Shown here piece by piece: positions 33,355 to 40,861 of a stretch of 64,000 nucleotides of DNA. The stretch comes from Prevotella sp. AGR2160 (GTDB lineage Bacteria > Bacteroidota > Bacteroidia > Bacteroidales > Bacteroidaceae), in contig NZ_AUJK01000004.1 in assembly GCF_000424185.1 (NCBI RefSeq), forward strand, positions 62,001 to 126,000, written 5' to 3'. The position numbers and the translations under genes are program-made. The notes under the pieces are model-generated. The model made no database searches and was not told where the DNA came from. It saw only the letters and a list, made by a program, of their open reading frames with translations. Numbering within the stretch: the stretch's first letter is position 1; every line of letters begins with the position of its first letter.

Positions 33355-35052
33355 TTACCAGCCCTGGTTCTGCTTGTAGACATTACCCGAGCGTGTGATC
33401 TGATCGTTGGGGATCTGGAGGAAGCCGCGCTTCTGGCGGATGTTCTCATCCTTATAGGTAGAGGCGATGGTCGTCTGCGTACGGTTGTTGTAGACGGTGA
33501 TAGCCGTACCACCGGCAGTACCGTTCGTCGTGGCCTGTCCGAGCTCTGCCTTCACGAAGGCGTCGAGGCCCTGGCGGCGGAGATCGAAGTAGCGGATACC
33601 CTCACCCATGAACTCCAGGCGGCGCTCCTGCCAGATCTGTGCCTTCGTGGGCGCTGCCGTGAGGTCGTGCGACGTATTGCCGTAGGCACGCTCGCGGACC
33701 ATGTTGAAATACTTCATGGCGTTCGGACTGCCAAGCTCGGCGGCCATGAGGAGAACATCGGAGTAGCGCATGAGGATCCAGTTCTGATCCTGGTTCGTCT
33801 GCATGTTACCACCGTCGACGGTCGTCTCGGAGGCCGGCATAGAGGTACCGTCCTTGAAGATCAGCGGACAGTATTTCTTATTCACGTAACCCGTATAGTC
33901 CATACAGTCGGTAGAGATCTGCGTCTTGTAAGCTCCGATCTGACGGCAGTCGATGATAGAAGCACTATAGCGGCTGTCATCACTGAGGTAGAGGCCTTTG
34001 GCATACGGCGTGATCGGACAGGCGCCCCATCCGTTGCCGTAAGGAGCATAGGCCGTGACATTGCGCAGGCCGAAGTTGATGATGAACTTGTTACCATCGA
34101 TGAGGGAGTTCGTCCAGTTCTGGTCGTTGTTGAACTTCACGACCCAGAGGATCTCATTGCTGGCCTCATCATAGGTAGTCTTGCGGCCCTCAGCGGTTGT
34201 CGTCGCTTCCGTGCAGGCGGCCGGCCAGAGGTTCTTGAAGTCAGACTCGAGGGAGTAGTTGCCGGAGGAGATGATATCCTCGCAGTAGCTCAGCGCCTGT
34301 GCCTTCGTCAGCTTGCCGGGCATCTCCTTGCCCTCATTGTTGTTGTATACGCCATCATAGAAGAGGTACACGCGGGCGAGCATTCCCTCGGCGGCATATT
34401 TCGTGATGCGTCCGAGATTCGTACTCTTGTCGGCGAAAGAACTTGCGGGGATGAGTTTCACGGCATCCTGCAGGTCACTGACGATCTGGGCATAGACAGA
34501 GTCTGGCTTGGCCTGCGGCACGATGTCATTCGTTGCCGTGGTGAGCAGCGGCACATTCTCAAAAAGTCTGACGAGGTCGAAATACTCGAGGGCACGGAGC
34601 GCCTTGGCCTGGCCTTCCACCTCGTCCTTCGTGGTCTGACTGTTGAAAGTGATGCCGGGGAGCGAGGAGATAAGCTGATTGCAACGATAGATACCTTTAT
34701 AGTAATCCTCCCAGATACCATTCATGAAACTCACGTCGGAGGAGTTATAGCTCATGTCGAAACGGTCCATGAGACGGTCGGTACGGTCGTCGGGACCGCC
34801 ACCGCCGAGACAGTCATCACTCATCGTCTCCACAGCCTGGAAGAGTGTAGGCCAGGAGCCGTTGCTGACGGTACGCTGGTAACCGTCGTAGCAGCCCGTG
34901 AGGGCATATTCTGCCTGGGTCTGCGTCTTATAGAAAGAGGTGGAGTTCATCTCCGTCTTGGAACTCGTGTCCAGGAAGCTCTCGGAGCAGGCGGTGAGAC
35001 CGACGGTGGTCATCAGGCCGAGGGCAGCATATAATATTGTCTTGGTTTTCAT
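33355..35052 (-). CDS. SusD-family nutrient-binding outer-membrane lipoprotein
   Basis: 565 residues from ATG 35052. Lipobox TVGLTAC followed by SESFLDT, the typical SusD N-terminus; TPR-like helices (EYALTGCYDGYQR, CNQLISSLPG, EGQAKALRALEYFDLVRLF) and C-terminal IWQERRLEFMGEGIRYFDLRRQG. It forms the lid of the SusC transporter encoded 13 bp upstream. Substrate is inferred as xyloglucan oligosaccharides from the GH5/GH31/GH2 set. Confidence 0.93.
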   Translation of the reverse strand: MKTKTILYAALGLMTTVGLTACSESFLDTSSKTEMNSTSFYKTQTQAEYALTGCYDGYQRTVSNGSWPTLFQAVETMSDDCLGGGGPDDRTDRLMDRFDMSYNSSDVSFMNGIWEDYYKGIYRCNQLISSLPGITFNSQTTKDEVEGQAKALRALEYFDLVRLFENVPLLTTATNDIVPQAKPDSVYAQIVSDLQDAVKLIPASSFADKSTNLGRITKYAAEGMLARVYLFYDGVYNNNEGKEMPGKLTKAQALSYCEDIISSGNYSLESDFKNLWPAACTEATTTAEGRKTTYDEASNEILWVVKFNNDQNWTNSLIDGNKFIINFGLRNVTAYAPYGNGWGACPITPYAKGLYLSDDSRYSASIIDCRQIGAYKTQISTDCMDYTGYVNKKYCPLIFKDGTSMPASETTVDGGNMQTNQDQNWILMRYSDVLLMAAELGSPNAMKYFNMVRERAYGNTSHDLTAAPTKAQIWQERRLEFMGEGIRYFDLRRQGLDAFVKAELGQATTNGTAGGTAITVYNNRTQTTIASTYKDENIRQKRGFLQIPNDQITRSGNVYKQNQGW

Positions 35053-35065
35053 AATACTGTTCATT

Positions 35066-38000
35066 TTAGAATTTCAGATTGACACCGACGAGGAAAGTAC
35101 GGGAATGGGGATAAGTACCGGTATCGATACCGCTGACCCATGCATCCTGGCCGTAACCGACCTCAGGATCCATACCACTGTAGTTGGTGAAGGTATAGAG
35201 GTTCTGTACCTGGAAATAGAGTCGGGCCTGACTGATGGCCTTGAGGTTCAACAGGGAGGCGAAGTCATAGCCGAGGGTGATATTGGCAATGCGGAGGAAG
35301 TCGCCGTCCTCGAGATAGAGGTCGGAGAAGTCGGTCCAGCTAATATCGCCGTTGACGAGACGCGGGATGCTGTTGGAGGTTCCCTCACCGGTCCAGCGGC
35401 TGAGGAACTTCGTGGTATAGTTGCTCAGATCGGCATTACCCCAGTTGCGGTAACCGCCATTGGCGACCTTGAAGCCTGCCATACCCGTCCATACCATGGA
35501 GAAGTCGAAATGCTTATAGGAACAGCCGACATTGAAGCCGAAGTTCCACTTCGGGATACCATTACCGAGATCCACCTTATCATTATCATCGATGACACCA
35601 TCGTGGTTCTGGTCGACAAAGATGGCATCGCCGGGCTGCGTGCCACTCTTGATACCATTGCCAGCAGCGATCCAGTCATTGATCTGCTGCTGGTTCTGGA
35701 AGACGCCGGCCGTCTGATAGCCCCAGAAATAACCCATGGCATGTCCGTTGGAGATACGGTAGAACTCATGCTGGTTGTTGAACATCACATTGGTGGAACC
35801 GTGGATGATACCGTCGACGGTGGCGACATTGCCCACCTTATTCTTATTATAGGCGAAGTTAGCACCGAGATTATATTTGAAGGCCTTGCCGATATGGTCA
35901 TTCCAGGTGAAGTTGACCTCAATACCCTTATTCTCTACATCACCACCATTGATATACGGTGCGTCGGCACCGGCAGTAGCGATGACGGGAGCCTGGACAA
36001 TCCAGTCCTTCGTCTTCTTATAGTACCAGTCGAAGTTTACGCCGAGGCGGCTCTGGAGGAAGCGGGCATCGAAACCGAGGTCGGTCTGCTCAGAAGTCTC
36101 CCATTTCAGATTGTCATTACCGAGGCGGTAGGCATAGGCACCATTGGTGTTCTTGTCCGTTCCCTTGCCCGTACCGAAGTTGTAACCGGCACCACTGAGG
36201 GTGACGGGGGCAGCATAGAGGTAGTCGCCGATGGCGTTGTTACCGACCTGTCCCCAGCTGGCACGGATCTTCAGGAAGTCCATATACTTATTGATGCCCT
36301 GCATCCATTTCTCATTGGTGATGACCCAGCCGGCACTGACGGAGGGGAACCAGCCCCAGCGGTGGTTCTCAGCGAAGCGGGAGGAGCCGTCGGCACGCAG
36401 CGTGGCATTGAGCATATAAGTGTCTTTCCAGTTCCATCCGATACGTCCGAAGTAGGACACGCGGCGGTAGTCATTGCTCGGATAGCCATAGAGGCCACCG
36501 GCATTGAGATCGACGGCATTGCTCAGATAGGCATGGGCCCAGTCGTTGTAGATATCCATCAGTGTGTTGTTACCACTGAGGTTGTCACCCTGGAAGCGCT
36601 CTGCCTCCATACCGAGCATGGTGTTGAACTCATGGTCCTTGATCTTCCAGTTGTAGGAAGCGGTATTCGTCCACGTCAGCGTCCAGCCCTTATACATACT
36701 CTGGCTCACGGAGGGGCTGAGCTGCGAGGAGTTCGTCGTAGCGGTATAGGCCGGCGTATAGCTGCGGTAGCTGCTGCTATTGTGGTTGAAACCGAGCTGC
36801 GTGCGGATCTTCAGGTTCTTGATGGGCTGCAGTTCGGCGAAGACATTGGCGACCCAGTTCTGGTTGTCACTCTTGTTATGGTTCCGGTAGAGGGCAGCCA
36901 CAGGGTTGTAGTCATACTGATACCAGTCGGAGGCGATGGAATAGGAATAGCCGTTGTTGAGGTCAGCACGGCCGTCGTTCTGCAGGTAGACGGGGAGGAG
37001 CGGCGTGGCGCCATAGGCACCGCGGAGGGTGTTGTTGTACATATTACCCGTTCCGATACCCTTCTGGTCGACATAGGCGAGACTGACATTCTCACCGATA
37101 GTCAATAGATTCTTGTAGAGTTTTTGCTGAAGATTGGCGCGGAAGTTATAACGCTCGTAGTTGGAGGCATCCTTGCCGCCGACGATACCCTCCTGGCTGT
37201 AGTAGCCCAGGGAGATGGCATAAGTGGCATCTTTCGAGCCGCCGTTGACGCCGATGGTATAGCTCTGCTGCTTGGCGTTATCCTTGAACATCTCATCCAT
37301 CCAGTTGGTGTCGTTGAGCGTCTTGCCCGTAATATTACCGTCAGCATCATATTGATAGGTATAGATACTGCTATACTTGCTCCAGTCGATGGCACCGGCG
37401 CCAGAGTTCTGACTCTGCTCGTCCATGAGGGTCATATACTCCTGGGCGTTACACATATTAATCTTATGTGCGGCACTCTGCCAGCCCATATAACCGTCGA
37501 AAGTAACCTGGGCCTTGCCGGCACTACCCGACCGCGTCGTCACAAGGACGACACCGTTGGCAGCCTGGGCGCCGTAGATAGCGGCGGAGGCGGCATCCTT
37601 CAGCACGTCGATACTCTCGATATCACTCGGGTTGATATTCGAGATATCCACACCGGCGATACCATCGACGACATAGAGCGGGGAGTTGCTGATATTCGAG
37701 CCCTGACCACGGATGATGACCTTCATGCCACTGCCCGGCTGACCGGACTCAGAGATGATGTTCACACCCGGCGTCTGACCCTGCATGGCCTGGAGGGCAT
37801 TGTTGGTGTTGAGTTTGGCGACATCCTCACCTTTCAACTGTGTCGTAGCACCGGTGACGAGTTTCTTCTTCTGTACACCGTAACCGATGACGACGACATC
37901 ATTGAGGCTGTTGGCCTCCTCTTTCATCGAGACTTTCACGACATCACCGTTGACACGCACCTTCTGGTCCACGAAACCGACGTAGGAGATGGTGAGCGTC

Positions 38001-38227
38001 TGACCGTTGTTGACATCAATGGTGAAGTTACCGTCGAGGTCCGTGATGGCGGCAGCCTGAGAGCCGACGACCTTCACGCTGGCACCGATGAGTGGTTCAC
38101 CATCCGTGGCGGAAATCACCGTTCCCTTCACGATCTTTGCGGAGAGCGTCGCTTCCGGCAACGCTCCTATGGCCGGGAATAACAGGAATCCTGTCAGGGC
38201 CACTTTGCTAAGAATTGATTTACCCAT
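35066..38227 (-). CDS. SusC-family TonB-dependent transporter
   Basis: 1053 residues. Signal peptide, carboxypeptidase-D-like domain (about 32-115, VKGTVISATDGEPLIGASV), the SusC signature DVVVIGYGVQKKK, plug (GVNIISESGQPGSGMKVIIRG) and a 22-strand barrel ending in FLVGVNLKF. It imports oligosaccharides across the outer membrane together with SusD, energised by TonB. First gene of the locus; preceded by a promoter, a 5'-UTR hairpin and a pair of direct repeats. Confidence 0.95.
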   Translation of the reverse strand: MGKSILSKVALTGFLLFPAIGALPEATLSAKIVKGTVISATDGEPLIGASVKVVGSQAAAITDLDGNFTIDVNNGQTLTISYVGFVDQKVRVNGDVVKVSMKEEANSLNDVVVIGYGVQKKKLVTGATTQLKGEDVAKLNTNNALQAMQGQTPGVNIISESGQPGSGMKVIIRGQGSNISNSPLYVVDGIAGVDISNINPSDIESIDVLKDAASAAIYGAQAANGVVLVTTRSGSAGKAQVTFDGYMGWQSAAHKINMCNAQEYMTLMDEQSQNSGAGAIDWSKYSSIYTYQYDADGNITGKTLNDTNWMDEMFKDNAKQQSYTIGVNGGSKDATYAISLGYYSQEGIVGGKDASNYERYNFRANLQQKLYKNLLTIGENVSLAYVDQKGIGTGNMYNNTLRGAYGATPLLPVYLQNDGRADLNNGYSYSIASDWYQYDYNPVAALYRNHNKSDNQNWVANVFAELQPIKNLKIRTQLGFNHNSSSYRSYTPAYTATTNSSQLSPSVSQSMYKGWTLTWTNTASYNWKIKDHEFNTMLGMEAERFQGDNLSGNNTLMDIYNDWAHAYLSNAVDLNAGGLYGYPSNDYRRVSYFGRIGWNWKDTYMLNATLRADGSSRFAENHRWGWFPSVSAGWVITNEKWMQGINKYMDFLKIRASWGQVGNNAIGDYLYAAPVTLSGAGYNFGTGKGTDKNTNGAYAYRLGNDNLKWETSEQTDLGFDARFLQSRLGVNFDWYYKKTKDWIVQAPVIATAGADAPYINGGDVENKGIEVNFTWNDHIGKAFKYNLGANFAYNKNKVGNVATVDGIIHGSTNVMFNNQHEFYRISNGHAMGYFWGYQTAGVFQNQQQINDWIAAGNGIKSGTQPGDAIFVDQNHDGVIDDNDKVDLGNGIPKWNFGFNVGCSYKHFDFSMVWTGMAGFKVANGGYRNWGNADLSNYTTKFLSRWTGEGTSNSIPRLVNGDISWTDFSDLYLEDGDFLRIANITLGYDFASLLNLKAISQARLYFQVQNLYTFTNYSGMDPEVGYGQDAWVSGIDTGTYPHSRTFLVGVNLKF

Positions 38228-38269
38228 AATGTGGTTTTTAGTTTGTATGATAATGTAGTTGTTAGTTTC

Positions 38270-38302
38270 CGTCGATATCTGATCATCGACGTTGCAAAGT
38301 TA
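38270..38302 (-). promoter_or_regulatory. SusC promoter (-7 box) and leader hairpin
   Basis: Minus-strand TAACTTTG at 38302-38295 matches the -7 consensus. Directly downstream CGTCGAT/ATCGACG (38291-38285, 38276-38270) can form a 7-bp stem in the leader, about 43 nt before the ATG. Confidence 0.6.
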
Positions 38303-38322
38303 GGCATTATGGGTGAAAAAAG

Positions 38323-38359
38323 GTGGTATAGATGTTTACAGTTAGTGGTACAAATGTTT
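38323..38359 (-). promoter_or_regulatory. Direct repeat upstream of the SusC promoter, candidate regulator site
   Basis: GTGGTATAGATGTTT (38323-38337) and GTGGTACAAATGTTT (38345-38359) differ at two positions and start 22 bp apart, two helical turns, just upstream of the -7 box. Dimeric HTCS or AraC-type PUL regulators bind this kind of site; no regulator gene is in the window. Confidence 0.5.
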
Positions 38360-38372
38360 CAAAATGGGATTT

Positions 38373-38403
38373 GCAGGGTACGGCCACAAGGGCCGCACCC
38401 TAC
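38373..38403. repeat. GC-rich palindrome after queE
   Basis: AGGGT-CGGCC and GGCCG-ACCCT arms around ACAA. On the minus strand it starts GTAGGGTGCGG and directly follows the TAG of queE, so it may end that transcript. Related to families A and B by the GTAGGG end and the CAAGGG centre. Confidence 0.75.
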
Positions 38404-38981
38404 TATTGGATCTTAAGGATTTTGTGGACTTGTAATGACAGTTGCCATTGGGGATGTTGCTGTACATACGCGATGGCACCACGGAGGTTCGATTCTGTTG
38501 TGGCGGCATCACCGGTATCACAGGGCTGTACGTAACGGTAACGACAGTCGAGGCCATAGTCACTGATCGCATGGATACCATCATACACGACCTTGACCTC
38601 ATCACAACGGGTAATCTTCAACGCCCCGTTAGCCACGAAGGCGGTCTTCGGACTACAGGTGATCCAGTCGATACCCGCGGGGACGGGATGTGTGCCGTTC
38701 GTCTCCACCGTCATATAGTAGCCACGGGCCTTCAGCTTTGCCACGAGGGAGTCCGTAAGTTGCAGCGTCGGTTCTCCTCCCGTAAAGACAATGAACTTAC
38801 ACTGCGGCCACTGACCGACGGCATCGATGATCTCCTCCTCCGTCATCTCCCGGTAACGGGAGAAATCGGTATCACAAAACGGACAACGGAGGTTACAGCC
38901 GGAAAATCTGACGAAGATCGCCGCTCTCCCCGTCCACCGTCCTTCGCCCTGAAGGGAATAAAAAAGTTCGTTTACTCGCAT
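38403..38981 (-). CDS. queE: 7-carboxy-7-deazaguanine synthase QueE
   Basis: 192 residues. N-terminus NELFYSLQGEG, then the radical-SAM cluster motif CNLRCPFC (Cys-x3-Cys-x2-Cys, near 30-37) and VFTGGEPTLQ. QueE converts 6-carboxytetrahydropterin to 7-carboxy-7-deazaguanine in queuosine biosynthesis. ATG 38981 overlaps the TAA of queD (TAATG). Confidence 0.93.
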   Translation of the reverse strand: MRVNELFYSLQGEGRWTGRAAIFVRFSGCNLRCPFCDTDFSRYREMTEEEIIDAVGQWPQCKFIVFTGGEPTLQLTDSLVAKLKARGYYMTVETNGTHPVPAGIDWITCSPKTAFVANGALKITRCDEVKVVYDGIHAISDYGLDCRYRYVQPCDTGDAATTESNLRGAIAYVQQHPQWQLSLQVHKILKIQ

Positions 38982-39349
38982 TACATCACTAAATTTTCCA
39001 CCCCTTTGATTTTCTCCTCATCGACACACTGGGCAACATTACCGTCACTCTCCTGGACGACGGCCTTGTAACACTGAGGGAACTGGCTGACGATCCATCG
39101 GGCGATATTCTCCGCTGTGGGGTTGAACGGAAGGAGGTCGTTGAGGTTGCCATGGTCGAGATAACCATGGATCTTATGCTTGATCTCCGAGAAGTCGTAC
39201 ACCATCCCGTCGGCATTCAACTCACGGCTCATCAGAAAGACACGTACATGCCAGTTATGCCCATGCAGCCGGCTGCATTTGCTGGCATAGGAGAGCTTCA
39301 ACTGATGGGCAGCAGAGATCTCCATCGTTTTTGATACAGAATATACCAT
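38981..39349 (-). CDS. queD: 6-carboxy-tetrahydropterin synthase QueD
   Basis: 122 residues from ATG 39349, which overlaps the permease stop as TAATG. The fold is the PTPS type: zinc-binding His in SAAHQL and LHGHNWHV, then DGMVYDFSEIK and a catalytic-region DHGNLND. QueD makes the substrate of QueE, encoded immediately downstream with a one-base overlap. Confidence 0.92.
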   Translation of the reverse strand: MVYSVSKTMEISAAHQLKLSYASKCSRLHGHNWHVRVFLMSRELNADGMVYDFSEIKHKIHGYLDHGNLNDLLPFNPTAENIARWIVSQFPQCYKAVVQESDGNVAQCVDEEKIKGVENLVM

Positions 39350-40650
39350 TATCCAAATATAAAGTTCAACACAAACAATGCCGACAAGACCCAAAGGGTG
39401 GCGTTGAGCTGGCGGATCTGTCCCGTACAGGCTTTCAGGATGACATAACTGAGGATGCCGAGACAGATACCATCGGCGATGGAATAGCAGAGTACCATCG
39501 TAATCATCGTGATGAATGCCGGGAAGGCCTCACTGACATTGCTCAGATCGAGGCGTTTCACATTGTCGAGCATCAGCACGCCCACGAGGACGAGGGCACC
39601 ACTCGTCGCCGCACCGGGGATGAGGAGGAAGAGGGGACTGAGGAAGAGGGAGATGACGAACATCATCGCCACGGTGAACGAGGTCAGTCCACTGCGGCCT
39701 CCCTCGGCGATGCCAGAGGCACTCTCGATATACGTTGTGATCGTACTAGACCCGAGGAAGGCACCGCACGTCGTGCCGATAGCATCACTGAGCATGGCCT
39801 CACGGATATGGGGGATCGTACCGTCGGGGCGTACGATATTCGTCTTATACGACAGTCCGATGAGGGTACCTACGGTATCGAAGATATTCACGAGCAACAA
39901 CGAGATGACGACCATCACCGTCTTCATCGATAACAGTCCCGTGAAGTCGAACTTACAGAACACGGGGCTGATATCCTGGGGCAGTGACACGGGAATCCAG
40001 TGGTCGGGAAAGACGGTGACACCCATGGGGATACCAATGATCGTCGTCAGAAGGATACCGATGAACAGTGCTCCCTTGACGCCACGGGCCATGAGGACAC
40101 CACTGAGGATGATGCCGATGATACCGAGGATAGAGGTCGCCGTGAAGGTCCCCAGACCGACGAAAGTGGTGGGATTGGCCACGATGATCTGCGCGTTCTT
40201 CAGTCCGATGAAGGCAATGAACATACCGATGCCGACGGAGATGGAATAGCGCAGGTTCGTCGGGATGGCGTTGAGGATCATCTCACGGATATTCAGAAAC
40301 GTGATAAGGAGGAAGACGACACCCTCGATGAGCATGATGGCCAGCGCCTGCTGCCAGTGATAGCCCATGGCCTGACAGAGCGTGAAGGCGAAGAAGGCGT
40401 TCAGACCCATGCTCGGTGCCTGGGCAAACGGCAGCTTCGCCATCAAGGCCAGCAACAGTGTCGCGATGGCTGTGGCTACTGCCGTAGAGGTGAACAGGGC
40501 ACCCTTGTCCATCCCCGTGGCACTGAGCACGGCGGGGTTGACGGCAAGGACATAGCACATCGTAAAAAAAGTAGTCAGTCCGGCCACGACTTCCGTGCGG
40601 ACTGACATCGTATGGGCATCAAAGCCGAAGAGTCTCTGTAAAGTATTCAA
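39349..40650 (-). CDS. NCS2-family (AzgA/PbuG-like) purine permease
   Basis: 433 residues if started at TTG 40650, which follows AGGAG (40663-40659) at good spacing. The open frame upstream starts inside the promoter. The fold has 12-14 helices; LTTFFTMCYVLAVNP, APSMGLNAFFAFTL, NIFDTVGTLIGL and SSTITTYIESASGIAEGGRSGL are signatures of the AzgA-like guanine/hypoxanthine branch. Overlap by one base with queD ties it to queuosine precursor metabolism, so guanine or a deazapurine are candidate substrates. Confidence 0.85.
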   Translation of the reverse strand: MNTLQRLFGFDAHTMSVRTEVVAGLTTFFTMCYVLAVNPAVLSATGMDKGALFTSTAVATAIATLLLALMAKLPFAQAPSMGLNAFFAFTLCQAMGYHWQQALAIMLIEGVVFLLITFLNIREMILNAIPTNLRYSISVGIGMFIAFIGLKNAQIIVANPTTFVGLGTFTATSILGIIGIILSGVLMARGVKGALFIGILLTTIIGIPMGVTVFPDHWIPVSLPQDISPVFCKFDFTGLLSMKTVMVVISLLLVNIFDTVGTLIGLSYKTNIVRPDGTIPHIREAMLSDAIGTTCGAFLGSSTITTYIESASGIAEGGRSGLTSFTVAMMFVISLFLSPLFLLIPGAATSGALVLVGVLMLDNVKRLDLSNVSEAFPAFITMITMVLCYSIADGICLGILSYVILKACTGQIRQLNATLWVLSALFVLNFIFG

Positions 40651-40695
40651 TGTTATTTCTCCTAAATGATTTTCTTCATTTCTATTTTTCCGCTG

Positions 40696-40703
40696 CAAAG
40701 TTA
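40696..40703 (-). promoter_or_regulatory. -7 box of the permease-queD-queE operon
   Basis: Minus-strand TAACTTTG. It shows that the nominal TTG at 40698 is promoter DNA, and supports the internal TTG 40650 start. Confidence 0.6.
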
Positions 40704-40758
40704 TGGATATTTTCCCGAAAAAACAAATAAAACCGTGGTGGATTTAATCAAAGAAATG

Positions 40759-40826
40759 GTAGGTGGCCGCCATGTTGCGGCCACGCAACCACAATGGGAG
40801 CGGAACATGATGAATCATGTCCCTAC
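40759..40826. repeat. Family C and family A palindromes in tandem
   Basis: GTGGCCGC-CATGTT-GCGGCCAC (40763-40784) is followed by a 26-bp family A copy (40801-40826) and a TTTACTT-rich tract (about 40830-40860) that runs up to the stop codon of the TonB receptor gene. Confidence 0.85.
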
Positions 40827-40861
40827 ATTTACTTCTTTACTTTTTTACTTCTTTACTTTTA

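Noticed and set aside
34940-37108. 722-codon open frame on the plus strand
   Set aside because: Antisense shadow of susC/susD; composition is that of a reverse-read coding frame.
40651-40698. TTG start of the permease at 40698
   Set aside because: It lies inside the TAACTTTG promoter box; a TTG with AGGAG at proper spacing is found at 40650.
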